Shown: piece by piece, positions 35,038 to 46,801 of the stretch
Position numbering within the stretch: position 1 is the first letter of the stretch
Layout: each line of letters starts with the position of its first letter
Assembly: GCA_941918925.1 (NCBI GenBank)
Contig: OW799234.1
Coordinates: 121,947,895 to 122,011,894 of the forward strand
Length of the DNA stretch: 64,000 nt
Reading direction: 5' to 3'
Source: Phyto melanocephala
Lineage: Eukaryota > Arthropoda > Insecta > Diptera > Rhinophoridae
Notes under the pieces: model-generated
What the model was told of the DNA's origin: nothing
Seen by the model: only the letters and a program-made list of their open reading frames with translations
Database searches by the model: none
Program-made: the position numbers and the translations under genes

Positions 35038-35715
35038 CAAGTAACAGAGCTATATTCGGCCGTGCCGAATCTTATATACCCTTCACAACGTGTAGTCATG
35101 CAATAACAATTGTTGGATCACCATTCATCTCATATAAAATACGAACATACATGTAAAAAACATACAAAAAAAAAAAAAAAATTACAAAAAAAAATATATT
35201 AAAAATAAAAAAAAAAATAATAAAAAAAATTAAAAAAAAATTAAAAAAAATTTTTTTTTAAAAATTAAAAAAAAAATATAAAAAAAATAATAAAATATAT
35301 AAAATATATTAAATAAAATAAAATTTTGTTGGCTCAGCTGGAATTCGATGCCACGTTTACTTTAACCATTATGTAGGTTGTTGTTGTAATTGTGAGAAAA
35401 ACAAGGTGGTCGTGGTTTTTTGCTCATATCTCAGAAAGTTATGGGGCGATTGTGCTAAATTTCAATAGCGGTTCATATCCAGATATTTCCAAAAAATTGA
35501 TAACATACACAGATTTGGGGGAGATATGGTTTCTCCTAAAAGTTGATTTCAACCAACACACGGACAGACGTGCAGACGGTCAGGGATTAATCGAATCCTC
35601 TATTCATAAGCTTTCAGAAAATATATACTTTATGGGGTCGGAAATGAAAATTGTAGAAATTACAAACGGAATGACAAAGCTATATATACCCTTGTGCACC
35701 GCAGGTGAAGGGTAT
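35038..35715 (-). mobile_element. INE-1/DINE-like Helentron, short form, core orientation 1
   Basis: Complete. On the minus strand it starts ATACCCTTCACC, carries TTTCCGACCCCATAAAGTAT and the Cys-less, non-coding 5' block, then a variable A/T core, then GATGAATGGTG. It ends with a perfect hairpin and CTCTGTTACTTG. It lies between A bases, equal to T/T on its own strand, as expected for Helentrons. In element orientation the core reads GTGGCATCGAATTCCAGCTG followed by the T-rich tract. Confidence 0.85.
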
Positions 35716-35926
35716 GAAAAGGGCGTATTTAAGTCAGTTTTTTTTTAGCCATAGCCCACCAAATTGTTCAGAAATCATGTATTTGTATATGGACTAACAG
35801 AAAACGTTAAAAGTGTGATATCGATAAAAATTGAGATACACCCTTTTAATATTAAGTCAGCGATATACTTAATAATATTATATAAAGGGTGGTCCAACCA
35901 TAATTCAAGATGTTAATCTATATATA

Positions 35927-36393
35927 TAAAAGTGAAACTCTGTCTGTGTGTGTGTGTGTGTGTGTTAGCTATAGACTCCGAAACCGTAAGTCCAATCGGA
36001 CTCAAACTTTGGCAAGTTATTGTACACATTTTAAGGAGTGTTTAAGGGTGATAAAAAGAGGGCGGGGCTGCGCCCATAAATAATAAGTTAACATTCTTAG
36101 CTACGTGCACTTGAACGATTTTTCTGAAACACATATTGAACTCTCATAATTATACAATTTCGTGATTAGAAAAGTTGGTAGTGCCACGCCCATAAAGAAG
36201 TTATTATTTTGAGGTACTTGCTCTGGACCGATTTTTGTGAGCTGTCATGACTATATAATTTCGTGATTAGAAAAATGGGCAGTGTCACGCCCATAAAAAA
36301 AAGTTATCATTTTAAGCTTCTTGCACCTGATATTCAATTAAAATTCAGAACGCATTTTTTTTCGTTAAGGGGCGTAGCGCCGGGCTGGGCTAG
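35927..36393 (+). mobile_element. Non-autonomous Helitron
   Basis: Starts TCTATATATATAAAAGTGAA with a (GT)n run and ends GGCGTAGCGCCGGGCTGGGC then TAG, giving the canonical TC...CTAG termini. A short hairpin (GGCG/CGCC) sits 9 bp before CTAG. It is inserted precisely between A (35926) and T (36394), the Helitron target. 467 bp. The interior has a ~100-bp imperfect repeat around CACGCCCATAAA. No Rep/helicase. Confidence 0.92.
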
Positions 36394-37659
36394 TTGTAAA
36401 TAAAACAAAAATTTTTCAGAGAATTATCATACTATCTTTTCATTTAAGACCATTTATATTACGCCTTTGTTAAGTTTACAATTTTTACTAAAATTTTTTG
36501 AAAAAATTTGAAAAAATTTTATTTAATCTTTGATATTGTAAAGATATTTTTTCTGCAATATTTATGCTTACACATACACACATATACACAAAAGTGTGTA
36601 TGTATGTTAAATGTGTATGTAGTGATGTATGTGCTTTTTTATTTACATATTGTTCATGACATTTAAGTGATTAAAATTATGCATTATCAGCTAATTGCTG
36701 TTAAATGACTCAAAAAAAATATATTTTTTTTAAACAAATTAAATTAGTTATTATAAAAATAATTTTAACAAAGAATGCGAGAAATTGTAGTTTGCAAACA
36801 AAAAACTTAAAATATGAATTTTATTGATATTTTACAATTAATGACTCACTTATACATATACACTCAGATCAAAGTTTGATTTGTGGTGATTTGTTTTGTT
36901 TTCTTTTTTTTAATCGCTAATGCAAAACCTTTGCAGGCAGACGAAAACATCATAAGTCAGAAACTGCAAGTAATTCAATTTTTTTAGAATTATTGTCTAA
37001 AGAGCAAATGTGTACGATTAGAAGCAGTTGTAATAAACTAGAGTTATTGACACCAAATAAGAAAAGGAAAAACGCTTTTTGTTTTTAAAATTTCCTGTAG
37101 AAAGGATTTTCTAATAACGACGGGTCAATTTAGAAACATAGTCGAACAAGCTGCCATAATAATTTTTTTTCTTATATAAAATGCCATTAAGTATTAAATA
37201 AAACGCCACTGGCAAAGCTTCAAACCAAAGACTATAGACTATTGTCTTTGTTCAAACGCTTTAATTTTTAATAATTATGTTGCAAAAAACCGGCTAAACG
37301 TGAGCATAGTCGATTGGGGTGATAACCTGGCTCATCAATTTTTCGAATTTTTCCAAGAAGTGGTGGTGTTTATTTGACAAGTTGCTGAACAAAATAATTT
37401 GTGTTTAATTTTTGGCTGTTTGTGTTGACTAAGTAATATGCGGTTTCTAGAAATCATGTGTTACAATAACAAAACACATGTAAAATTATGGATTTTAAAA
37501 ACAGGACATAAATGAAAGTGACTTTGTAAAACTCACCTACATATTTGGATTATTTGTAGAAGCTTTCGTGTATATCCACGCTTGAGTATAAAGGACCAAT
37601 GAAACAATATGTACCTTCAAATTGTCACGATGGTTGTTCGTCAGACATTTTGTTGAGTA
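36394..37659. other. AT-rich DNA, no gene seen
   Basis: A CACACATATACACAAAAGTG microsatellite-like hairpin lies at about 36570-36625. A stretch near 37310-37340 might be the 3' end of the mariner relic to its right, but this is weak. Confidence 0.4.
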
Positions 37660-37900
37660 AATTGATTGTATCGCGCCCTGTATGGCATTTGGCATCATCC
37701 TGCTGAAACAACACCACCGCCAACACTAATACCTTTCAATTGAGGCACGAGAAATTTATTAAGCCTATTTCTATATGGTTTACCGTTAACTGCATTATCT
37801 TGACCATCGTCAATTATTCTTAACTACTTGAGAATTATCATCGTTTCTAATTCGGCATTTCTGGTTTTTGGCATTAGCTATTTAACCGAAGATATGTATG
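37660..37900 (-). pseudogene. Mariner transposase relic (catalytic part)
   Basis: Minus-strand conceptual pieces in two frames: VNGKPYRNRLNKFLVPQLKG, then LFQQDDAKCHTGRDTINLLN. The second includes the central catalytic Asp box of the same mariner group as other copies here. Frame breaks and missing ends make it inactive. It is more diverged than the 48-kb and 51-kb copies. Confidence 0.65.
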
Positions 37901-38020
37901 TGATTAAGCACTGAACAAAATTCAGTTGTTGACTTGAACTCTAATTAAAAAAAAAATGCTTGAACAATTTACAAACGATGTAATTGCGTTAGATATTTAT
38001 GATAAATTATCAATCCAACC

Positions 38021-38198
38021 CAACGAACCTTAAAACAATTGAGAACTCACAAATCAGCTGTCACAGAATTCAGTGCTAACAATTCGTAATTCCCGCCTTT
38101 AAAATAACAACAACGAACCTTAAAACAATTGAGAACTCACAAATCAGCTGTCACAGAATTCAGTGCTAACGATTCGTAATTCCCGCCTCTAAAATAAA
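38021..38198 (+). repeat. Two-copy tandem duplication, 90-bp period
   Basis: CAACGAACCTTAAAACAATT...TCCCGCC occurs at 38021 and again at 38111 with about two or three differences. Recent local duplication. Confidence 0.9.
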
Positions 38199-38251
38199 AC
38201 ACTATACTGGTTCTTAAATTTGTTGTAACTTAATCACAAAATTAATAAAAA

Positions 38252-38948
38252 CAAGTCACAGTGCTATATTCGCCCGTGCCGAATCTTATATACCCTTCAC
38301 AACGTGTAGTCATGAAATAACAATTGTTTATATCACCATTCATCTCATATAAAATACGTACATACATGTAAAAAACATAAAAAAAAATTAAAAAAAAAAA
38401 TATATTAAAAATAAAAAAATATAAAAATAAAATAATAAATTATAAAAAAAATTAAAAAAAAATTTAAAAAAACTTTTTTTTTAAAAAAATTAAAAAAAAA
38501 ATTAAAAAAATATATAAAAAAAATAATAAAATATAAATAATATATTAAATAAAATAAAATAAAATTTTTTTTGGCTCAGCTGGGATTCGATGCCACGTTT
38601 ACTTTAACCAGTATGTATGTAGGTTGTTGTTGTAATTGTAAAAAAAACGAGGTGGTCGTGGTTTTTTGCTCATATCTCAGAAAGTTATGGGGCGATTGTG
38701 CTGAATTTCAATAGCGATTCATTCCTGGATATTTCCAAAAGATTGATACCATATACAGATCTGAGGAACATATAGTTGCTTCTAAAAGTTGATTTCAACC
38801 AACACACGGACAGACGAGCTTAATTGACTCCTCTATTCATAAGCTTTCAGAAAATATATACTTTATGGGGTCGGAAATGAAAATTGTAGAAATTACAAAC
38901 GGAATGACAAAGCTATATATACCCTTGTGCACCACAGGTGAAGGGTAT
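38252..38948 (-). mobile_element. DINE-like Helentron, short form, core orientation 1
   Basis: Same build as 35038-35715 and close to it in sequence. The hairpin has one change (ATTCGCCCGTGCCGAAT). It ends at GGTGAAGGGTAT and has A-rich core runs in plus-strand reading at about 38380-38565. Confidence 0.85.
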
Positions 38949-39176
38949 AAAAATATAAGACAATTTTTATTACTATTTAATCGGTTGTTGACACATACAT
39001 ACAAATTTGTAATTTTTTTTAGCAAAAAAATTAAAAAAAAAAATTTTATGTGTGGAAATTTAAACATGTGTTGCTGATTGTTTGGTTGTTTTTATAAGAG
39101 AATTTAATTTAAATTTAATTTTTGGAATTTAAGAATCACAGGCTATAGCAACTGCAACAATTTTCTTCGCTTTATT

Positions 39177-39983
39177 ATACCCTTCACACAGTGAAAAAGG
39201 GTATATATAGGTTTGTCATTCCGTGTGAAATTTCTACAATTTTGATTTCCGACCCCATAAAGTATATATTTTCTGAAAGCTTATGAATAGGGGAGTCGAT
39301 TAAGCCCTGTCAGTCTGTCCGTCTGTCCGTCTGTCCGTGTGTATGTTGAAATCAACTTTTTGAAGCCCCCCGACATCGCTTGGACTCGGGTGAGGTATTA
39401 AAATATCAGAAATATTCGGGAGTAGATCGCTATTGAAAATCAGAAACATCGGTACATAAACAACTGAGATATGAGCAAAAACCCACGACCACCTCGATTT
39501 TTTTTTCACAAAAGCAACATTACAACAACAACATACATACATACAAACGTGTATACTGGTTAGAGAAAACGTGGCATCAAATCCCAGCTGAGCCAAAAAA
39601 ATTTTTTTTTTAATTTTTTTTAAATTTTTTTTTTTATTTTTTTTTTATTTTTTTTTTTTATTTAATATATTATTTATATTTTTATTATTTTTTTTTTTAT
39701 TTTTTTTTTTTGTTTTATATATATTACATACATAATAATTTTTTAAAAAAATTTTTTTTTTTTTTAAATTTTTTTTTTTTTTAAATTTTTTTTTTTTTTA
39801 AATTTTTTTTTTTTTTTTTTGTTTTTTTTAACATTCATACGTGAATTTATAATTTTACAATGGGACGTTTTTATATATGTATGTACGTATTTCATATGGG
39901 ATGAATGGTGACACAAACCACTGTTATTCACGTTGTGAAGGGTATATAAGATTCGGCACGGCCGAATATAGCGCTCTTACTTG
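39177..39983 (+). mobile_element. DINE-like Helentron, short form, core orientation 1
   Basis: Complete, ~807 bp. Starts ATACCCTTCACACAGTGAAA, has CCGTCTGTCCG repeated three times, then (ACAT)n, GTGGCATCAAATCCCAGCTG followed by a T-rich tract (39599-39833), GTATGTACGTAT and GATGAATGGTG. It ends with hairpin ATTCGGCACGGCCGAAT and GCGCTCTTACTTG. Confidence 0.88.
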
Positions 39984-40999
39984 TTTTTATTTTCCATTAG
40001 ACTTTAATGCTCGTTTTAATAATTATAATTTGTACTAATTTCTCTTCTTCTTTAAAAAAAAAAAATAACCGACAGCTGTTTGGTTGCTCGTGTTTGTAGA
40101 CGTATTAAATGTATTGAAAAAAACATATTGACGTTGGTTTCAAGTTGTTTTAACTGTTTTTGTCACTTCTACTTTTTTGTCGTTCAATAATGTTGTTGCT
40201 ATTATTACTAAATGTCTATTTGTCTCTCGCTGATTTATTAAAAGTCGATATTAGTTGTAGGTATGTCTGTATCAAATGCGGGTATGATCATATTACGTAC
40301 AAGTTTGCGTCACTTTATGGTTTATGGTATTTGTTGTAGTTACCTACTGGTTTAACTTAATTTGTTGTTGTTGGTTTAATATATTTATGTTTAATGCATA
40401 ATATATCATAAGTATGTATTTGTGTTTTTTCTTTTCTTCTATTATTTGATAATAAAGTTAATTTTTCAGTATACTGATAACTGGTGAAATATAGTAGCAG
40501 TTCTTCTTCAATGTTTCCAGTAAAATTTATATAAAAAATGTGTTTATAAGTTTTTTTTCAGCATTTCTGTATGAGAACAACCTGTATGTTAATACAGGTA
40601 ATTTAGACATAAAACCAAATTTGAAAACGATGAAAGGTGTGATGTGTTTGCTATAGTCTTTTTCACAATAATTTAAAAAAATATGTTTTCAATGGTTTTT
40701 GATAAATTTTGTTTCACAGATTTATTACATTGTTTATATTTTATGTTCTAGTTTGCTTTTTAGAATTCATAATACATCGGCATCCATTAGTGTTTTTCAA
40801 AAAAATAATTTTGAAATCATTTTAAAAACGATCGCTTTCCATCACACATCTAATTATTTAATTGTAATATACACTTTCAGATTACGACACTTGATTCTTG
40901 ATATCTTGTATGGTTTTCGAGACAAAGCACCTTTTGAGTAGTTTATTTCGAGGGACTTTTTGTGGCAAGTCGTTTAAAAATTTTGTTTATGGTTACATA

Positions 41000-41039
<40 letters not shown>

Positions 41040-41221
41040 GTGTGAAAGGTATTTCTCTCGTCTTATTATGTTTCAATGATTACAAAAAACATTTTAGAAA
41101 TTTGTGAAGTTCCACAAGTAGTTAATAATTTTAAAATTTTTTTAATACAACCCATGACAAAATTAAACTAATATATTATTGAAAAGTTTAAAAAAAATCA
41201 TTCCATATAAAAAAAAAACCT
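39984..41221. other. AT-rich DNA, no gene seen
   Basis: Contains the (AAT)n microsatellite listed next; otherwise nothing recognised. Confidence 0.4.
40999..41039 (+). repeat. (AAT)n microsatellite
   Basis: An uninterrupted run of about thirteen AAT units. Confidence 0.95.
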
Positions 41222-42290
41222 AGTAAGAGTGCTATATTCGGCCATGTCGAATCTAGCCTTCACTATCATGTGCATACATAGCACATATGAGCACATCGTA
41301 GGGTAGCTTCGATCTCATATACTTTCCGACGCAATCATTGATTTTGAATTTTAATTATACCCTTCACCTGTGGTGCACAAGGGTATATATAGCTTTGTCA
41401 TTCCGTTTGTAATTTCTACAATTTTCATTTCCGACCCCATAAAGTATATATTTTCTGAAAGCTTATGAATAGAGGAGTCGATTAAGCCCTGACCGTCTGT
41501 CCGTGTGTTGGTTGAAATCAACTTTTAGAAGCAACTATATGTTCCTTAAATCTGTATATGGTATCAATCTCTTGGAATGAATCGCTATTGAAATTCAGCA
41601 CAATCGCCCCATAACTTTCTGAGATATGAGCAAAAAACCACGACCACCTCGTTTTTTTTCACAATTACAACAACAACATACATACATACATACATACATA
41701 CATGTAAAAAACATACCAAACAAAAAAAATTACAAAAAAAAAAATATTAAAAATAAGAAAAAAATAATAAAAAAAACTACAAAAAAAAAAATTTAAAAAA
41801 ATTAAAAAAAAAATTTAAAAAAATTTTTTAAAAATTTTTCAAAAAAAATTTTTTAAAAAAATTTAAAAAAAATATAAAAAAAAAATAAAATATAAATAAT
41901 ATATTAAATAAAATAAAATAAAATTTTTTTGGCTCAGTTGGGATTCGATGCCACATTATTCTAACGTGTACGTATGCACGTATTTTATATGGGATGAATG
42001 GTGATACAAACAACTGTTATTGCATGACTACACGTTGTGAAGGGTATATAAGATTCGGCACGGCCGAATATAGCACTGTTACTTGTTATATATATTTAAC
42101 TGTATTTTACTAATCAAGCCCTTTCATTAAATATCCAAATTGATGGGGTTAAGAAAAATAGAAAATGATCCATCATTTTATTTAGGACGCTATCTTAGAT
42201 TTCAACTTTTTCATAGTTTATTGTATTTATCTAGTCAAGTCCTTTCATTTGATGTCAATATTAAGAGGATTAGATTTGTATTTTATTTAA
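41222..42290 (-). mobile_element. Long-form DINE split by a nested short-form DINE
   Basis: Left piece 41222-41357 is a minus-strand 3' end (GTAAGAGTGCTATATTCGGC ... TTTTGAATTTTAATT). Right piece 42086-42290 continues the same element (TAACTGTATTTTACTAATCA, CAAGCCCTTTCATT). Comparison with 31460-31939 shows the two pieces are contiguous in an uninterrupted copy. The 98-residue open frame at 42140-42436 is not a gene. Confidence 0.8.
41358..42085 (+). mobile_element. DINE-like Helentron, short form, core orientation 2 (nested)
   Basis: Starts ATACCCTTCACCTGTGGTGC and ends with hairpin ATTCGGCACGGCCGAAT and GCACTGTTACTTG. It is inserted at a T/T junction in the long-form DINE. Its ends match the copy at 39177-39983, but the core is inverted: the A-rich tract comes first and is followed by GGCTCAGTTGGGATTCGATG. 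Confidence 0.88.
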
Positions 42291-42449
42291 TTTTACACCA
42301 TCTTGTTTTTATCGCAGAAATACGCGAAAACATCAATTCGGCATTCTCCTCAACAACTTCTTCTTCTTTAACGAAGTACTACTGCACAGCGAATTTTAAC
42401 CAAAGACCTCCGTATTTATGCGTACAAAATTCTTAGTCAGTAGGTTAAA

Positions 42450-42800
42450 CAAATAGATCATAGAAATCACTGGAAATTCATTCAGTAGGTATTGGAGCAA
42501 CATGAAGTCAATGTAAATTTATCAAAATTTTATCTTCTCTGATGAAGCGCATTTCCTCTAAATAGCTTTCTGAGTAAGCGAATTGTCAAATTTGCGCCTC
42601 AGAAAATCCTCATGGAATTGATGAGAAACAAATGCACACACAACAGGCAACTGTTTGATGCGAATTTAGGCCAGGCGGCGTGATTGGGCCTTATTTATTT
42701 TTAGATGAGACCGAAATTGCAGTGATTTTGAAAGACATTCTTCAAAGAAATATGATAACGGAGTTTTTGTGGCTTCAACCGAACAGTTGTGTTTTTTTTT
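42450..42800 (+). pseudogene. Mariner transposase relic (lineage 3)
   Basis: Conceptual translation across frame breaks gives VLEQHEVNVN, then IFSDEAHF (first catalytic Asp kept). After an indel it continues ICASENPHGIDEKQMHTQQA, then a stop, then GGVIGPYLFLDETEIAV and LQRNMITEFLWLQ. Several stops and frameshifts, no ends seen. An old, inactive copy. Confidence 0.75.
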
Positions 42801-43720
42801 CTTTGAGTTTTTTTTTTAAATCTTGGGCTTATTAAAAAAAAAAAAAAAAACAAGGCCGAAGCTCAAATACGAAATCCAACATTGTGTTAAAATATATAAA
42901 ATTTAAAATATATTGTTGCATTTTAATCTAATCAATAACAAGATTTAGATTCTATAACAAAAATAAAAAATATTTATTTTTCTATTGTAAGAAATTTATT
43001 TGTTGTTTCAAAAACAGATGTAAAAAAGAAGAAAAAGACCTAAGCTCAAGTCGTATTGGTTTTAAATGAAGAGCAGGTATTTTTTACGTTGTTGCGCTTA
43101 TAATTTGCTGTGATAATCTACTTCACACTAAAAGTGTAATCGCTTACTGTATGTATGGGTTAACTAATATCTCTGTTAAACATATGAATGGCATACTAAA
43201 ATAGTATGGCACACTAGGGATATTATTACTACTTGCCTATAAAGATAATGTTAATAAAGGTAACTTTGACTTTCGGCAGCAGTGAAGTGACTTTTTAATA
43301 CTTTTTATTATTACAACCACCTTGTAACGTAAACTTTATTAAAATACCGATTTTTTTACAAAAAAAATTAATTTAGTTCTTAAAAAACGTAGTGACAAGA
43401 ATGTAAATTTATTTTTTTTTTGCTACTGTTTATACTGTTTTGTGTCAGAAATATTAGATAATTAAAATCTAGACTAAACAATTGAAAAAGCAGAAAAGAA
43501 AAAAATATAAATCACAATTTAGTTGCTGGTGAACTAGGATAATGGGTTCAGCTAGAGTAGCAACTCAAAGAAAACACAGCCAGATCGATTTAAGTTCACT
43601 TTATTATCCGCTTCTTGCGGAATGCGTAACAACTTGTTACTGAGTTGATTTGACTTAGACAACTTACTGTATAAAAATTCTTAAACTAAAAAAAGTAAGT
43701 AGATTTAACTTCAACAACAA
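42801..43720. other. AT-rich DNA, no gene seen
   Basis: Poly-A and poly-T runs; no element ends recognised. Confidence 0.4.
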
Positions 43721-44422
43721 CAAGTAACAGTGCTATATTCGGCCGTGCCGAATCTTATATACCCTTCACAACGTGTAGTCATGCAATTACAATTGTTTGT
43801 ATCACCATTCATCTCATATAAAATACGTGCATATGTATATACTGGTTAGACTAAATGTGGCATCGAATCCCAGCTGAGCCAAAAAAATTTTATCTTATTT
43901 TATTTAAGATATTATTTATATTTTATTATTTTTTTTTAAATTTTTTAAATTTTTTTTTTTTTTTGTAATTTTTTTTATTATTTTTTTTTTATTTTTAATA
44001 TATTTTTTTTTTTGTAATTTTTTTTTTTTGGCATGTTTGTTGCATGTATTTTTATAAGTATTTTGTTGTTGTAATTGTGTAAAAAAACGAGGTGGTCGTG
44101 GTTTTTTGCTCATATCTCAGAAAGTTATGGGGCGATTGTGCTGAATTTCAATAGCGATTCATTCCTGGATATTTCCAAGAGATGGATACCATATACAGAT
44201 CTGAGGAACATATAGTTGCTTCTAAAAGTTGATTTCAACCAACACACGGACAGACGGGCAGACGGGCAGACGGACAGACGGTCAGGGCTTAATCGATTCC
44301 TCTATTCATAAGCTTTCAGAAAATATATACTTTATGAAAATTATACGGAAATGAAAATTGTAGAAATTACAAACGGAATGACAAAGCTATATATACCCTT
44401 GTGCACCACAGGTGAAGGGTAT
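43721..44422 (-). mobile_element. DINE-like Helentron, short form, core orientation 2
   Basis: Perfect hairpin at its 3' end (left side) and GGTGAAGGGTAT at its start (right side). In plus-strand reading GTGGCATCGAATCCCAGCTG precedes the T-rich tract although the element is on the minus strand, so its core is flipped relative to 35038, 38252, 39177 and 57472. Confidence 0.87.
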
Positions 44423-46134
44423 AAAAATATCAAATTCATCCAAATTAAAGATAACAACAAAATTTGAAAAATAAATAAAGAGAATAAAAAAACGTATAAA
44501 CCGCAATCTCACACTCAAAAGAATTATCTTGGCTGAAGTCGCTTCAACAGTTGCCATATATTGTTTCATGCAGCAGAAATAATGGCAACTTTGATTTTAT
44601 AAACCAAAAGTTAAATGTACATTAGGCTTATCGGTCACTTTAGGTTAATAGACACTTTAAGGTAAAAAGTGTTGTTTTCAACCTTAAAGTGTAGTCTTGA
44701 TTTCAACTAAACGTATGTTATAATATTGACATTAAATGTGTGTCAACTAAATTCAATTAAACCTTCGATGGCTTATGCCTATATATGTATTGTATAAAAA
44801 CTAGTTAGAATTTCTCCCTAGCGTTTTAATTATATTTCAAATTTTAGAAATTATTTTAAACAAAATACGTTATTGCATAAAAATTTAATGTGAAGCAGGA
44901 TACAAAAATTTTTAACAGCCTTATAAAAAGTGTTATTTAAATTCAACTGATTTAAAACCAAATTAGTCAACTGTTTTCATGTCAGTTATTGCCTTTGGAA
45001 ATTGGGAAGCCAAACGTATACCAACTACTTAAAGTTTATATTCAGATATGATTTTTTCTTACTACTACCTACAGAAGACCCTAAATGTAGATAAGTTTTT
45101 GTTTGTTAAATTGTGATAATAAAAAAAATTAAATTATAACTTAGTTGTAATAATAATAAAAAAATACAACAATACAAACATTTATTTTGTTCAGCCCCTA
45201 CAAAAAATAAAACATTTAATTTTATTATTTTACTTTTAGTTATTTATGTAGTCATTTGCACTTTGGTGAAGGGTATGTAAGGCTCAGTCAAATATCACAC
45301 TCTTACTTATTTTAAATGTTAATCAAAATATTATTTTTTCTTTCAACATATTTTTCTTTCATAATTCAAAGTTTATGTCTGCTATAAAATTCGATTTTAA
45401 TACAGCAATATGTCACTTTTTAATGGATCTCATTTGTGTGTGTATTTTTTCATTACCCCCTACTAAAAATAATTTAATAGTCATTATTATTTAGAAATTT
45501 AATAAAATTATGATACCAGCATCAAATACTCAAATGCATCAAATAAAGTGTATCTGTAACCAACTGTCAGTTCATTTAGGCGACTGCGTAGCAAAGTAGT
45601 CATATACATAGAAAGACAGCCAGCCAAACAGTCAGACCTTCAAACAATTGCCAGTCATAGCTTGAACAGTGAATGCAAGTGTTGTCGGCAAGTAAGTAAG
45701 TACTACTAGATGAGTTAATGAAAATGTTCAAGTAGATGACGATGGTTCTGAAGTTGATTATGATGATGATGATGACGAGTTATGATCTTATCAACACATT
45801 TTTAAGTTCAACACAAATAATCAATTATATGCGAGACAAATTGCTATTTTAGACACTTGCTTAAGTGGGGGATGTATGATAAATAAGTATAACTTGTGTA
45901 CATGTGTAGCACGTACGAGATTTTCATAGTAAAGCAGTTGGATATTGTTTTTAAAACATTTACACACTTCAAACCAAAAAGAGATATTGATTATTGATAA
46001 AGCATTTAAAGTTTTCTTTGCACCTTTATACTTAAACAAAATTGTTTTTACATACTTTTTTTTTCAATTTTATTATCATTTACACACTGAAAATTGTTTA
46101 ATAAATAATAAACTGAATTGTCTTATATTCAATA
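44423..46134. other. AT-rich DNA, no gene seen
   Basis: A 12-bp-stem hairpin (ACACTTTAAGGT/ACCTTAAAGTGT) lies at 44651-44695. A decayed DINE 3' end is listed separately. Confidence 0.4.
45264..45309 (+). mobile_element. Solo decayed DINE 3' end
   Basis: GGTGAAGGGTATGTAAGGCT ... ATCACACTCTTACTTATTT: the terminal block without a good hairpin. Confidence 0.5.
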
Positions 46135-46801
46135 CTAGCTAATACCCGGTGTGCTTCGTCACCCCAAATTTTAGTATTTAATTCATATGGCAGGTGCCAC
46201 GCCCACTATTGATAATGTACCCATTTTTTTCATAAATGTTTATTTGATTAACAAAGCTGTCTTTCAAAATTTTAGTACTTTAATCGATATCGTTTTACAT
46301 ATATACGAATTTTAGTATTTAGTTCATATGGTAGGTGCCACGCCCACTATTGATAATGCACCCATTTCTTGCCTAAATGTTCATTTGGGTGTCAAAGTTG
46401 CTCTTGCAAAATTTTACTACTCTAATCGATATCGTTTTCCAAATATACGATTTTAGTATTTAATTCGTGTGAACACGCCTACTATTGAAAATCCGCCCAT
46501 TTTTTACCCAAATGTTCGTGTGGATGTCAAGGTTTACCGTACTTACTTTTAAGACTCTAGCTGCATTAACTTTCGTGATATATAATATTTAATACTTATT
46601 CTTTAATAGGGCGTGGCACCCCGCCCACTTACAATTTCAAACCAAAGTATAGCCTATAGTTCCTTCCAGACATACAGAAAGATTCTGTGAAAATTTCAAG
46701 GAAATCGGTCTTGCAGTTTAACCGTCTATAAAGCACAAACAAACATACAAACATATAAACATACAAACATACAAACACACATTGATTTTTATATATAAAG
46801 A
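46135..46801 (-). mobile_element. Non-autonomous Helitron with internal tandem repeats
   Basis: On the minus strand it starts TCTTTATATATAAAAATCAA and ends GGTGACGAAGCACACCGGGT then ATTAGCTAG. The hairpin GGTG/CACC lies just before CTAG. It sits between A and T on its own strand. 667 bp. The interior has three imperfect copies of a ~142-bp unit (starting near 46168, 46310 and 46451) containing GGTGCCACGCCCACTATTGA. No Rep/helicase coding. Confidence 0.9.

Noticed and set aside
35330..35360. TGGCTCAGCTGG followed by ATTCGATGCC in DINE cores looks like tRNA A and B boxes
   Set aside because: The two boxes are adjacent instead of ~30-60 bp apart, no cloverleaf can be formed, and the word is repeated only as part of DINE cores.
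35392..35748. 118-residue open frame with an apparently good start
   Set aside because: It is the antisense of a short-form DINE 5' block; sister copies have stops at the same place.
39599..39833. Long T-rich tract as a possible reverse-transcribed poly(A) tail
   Set aside because: It is the variable core of a DINE; comparable A/T-rich tracts occur inside all complete short-form copies.
44651..44695. Hairpin as a possible small-RNA precursor
   Set aside because: The stem is only about 12 bp, too short for a miRNA precursor, with no other support.
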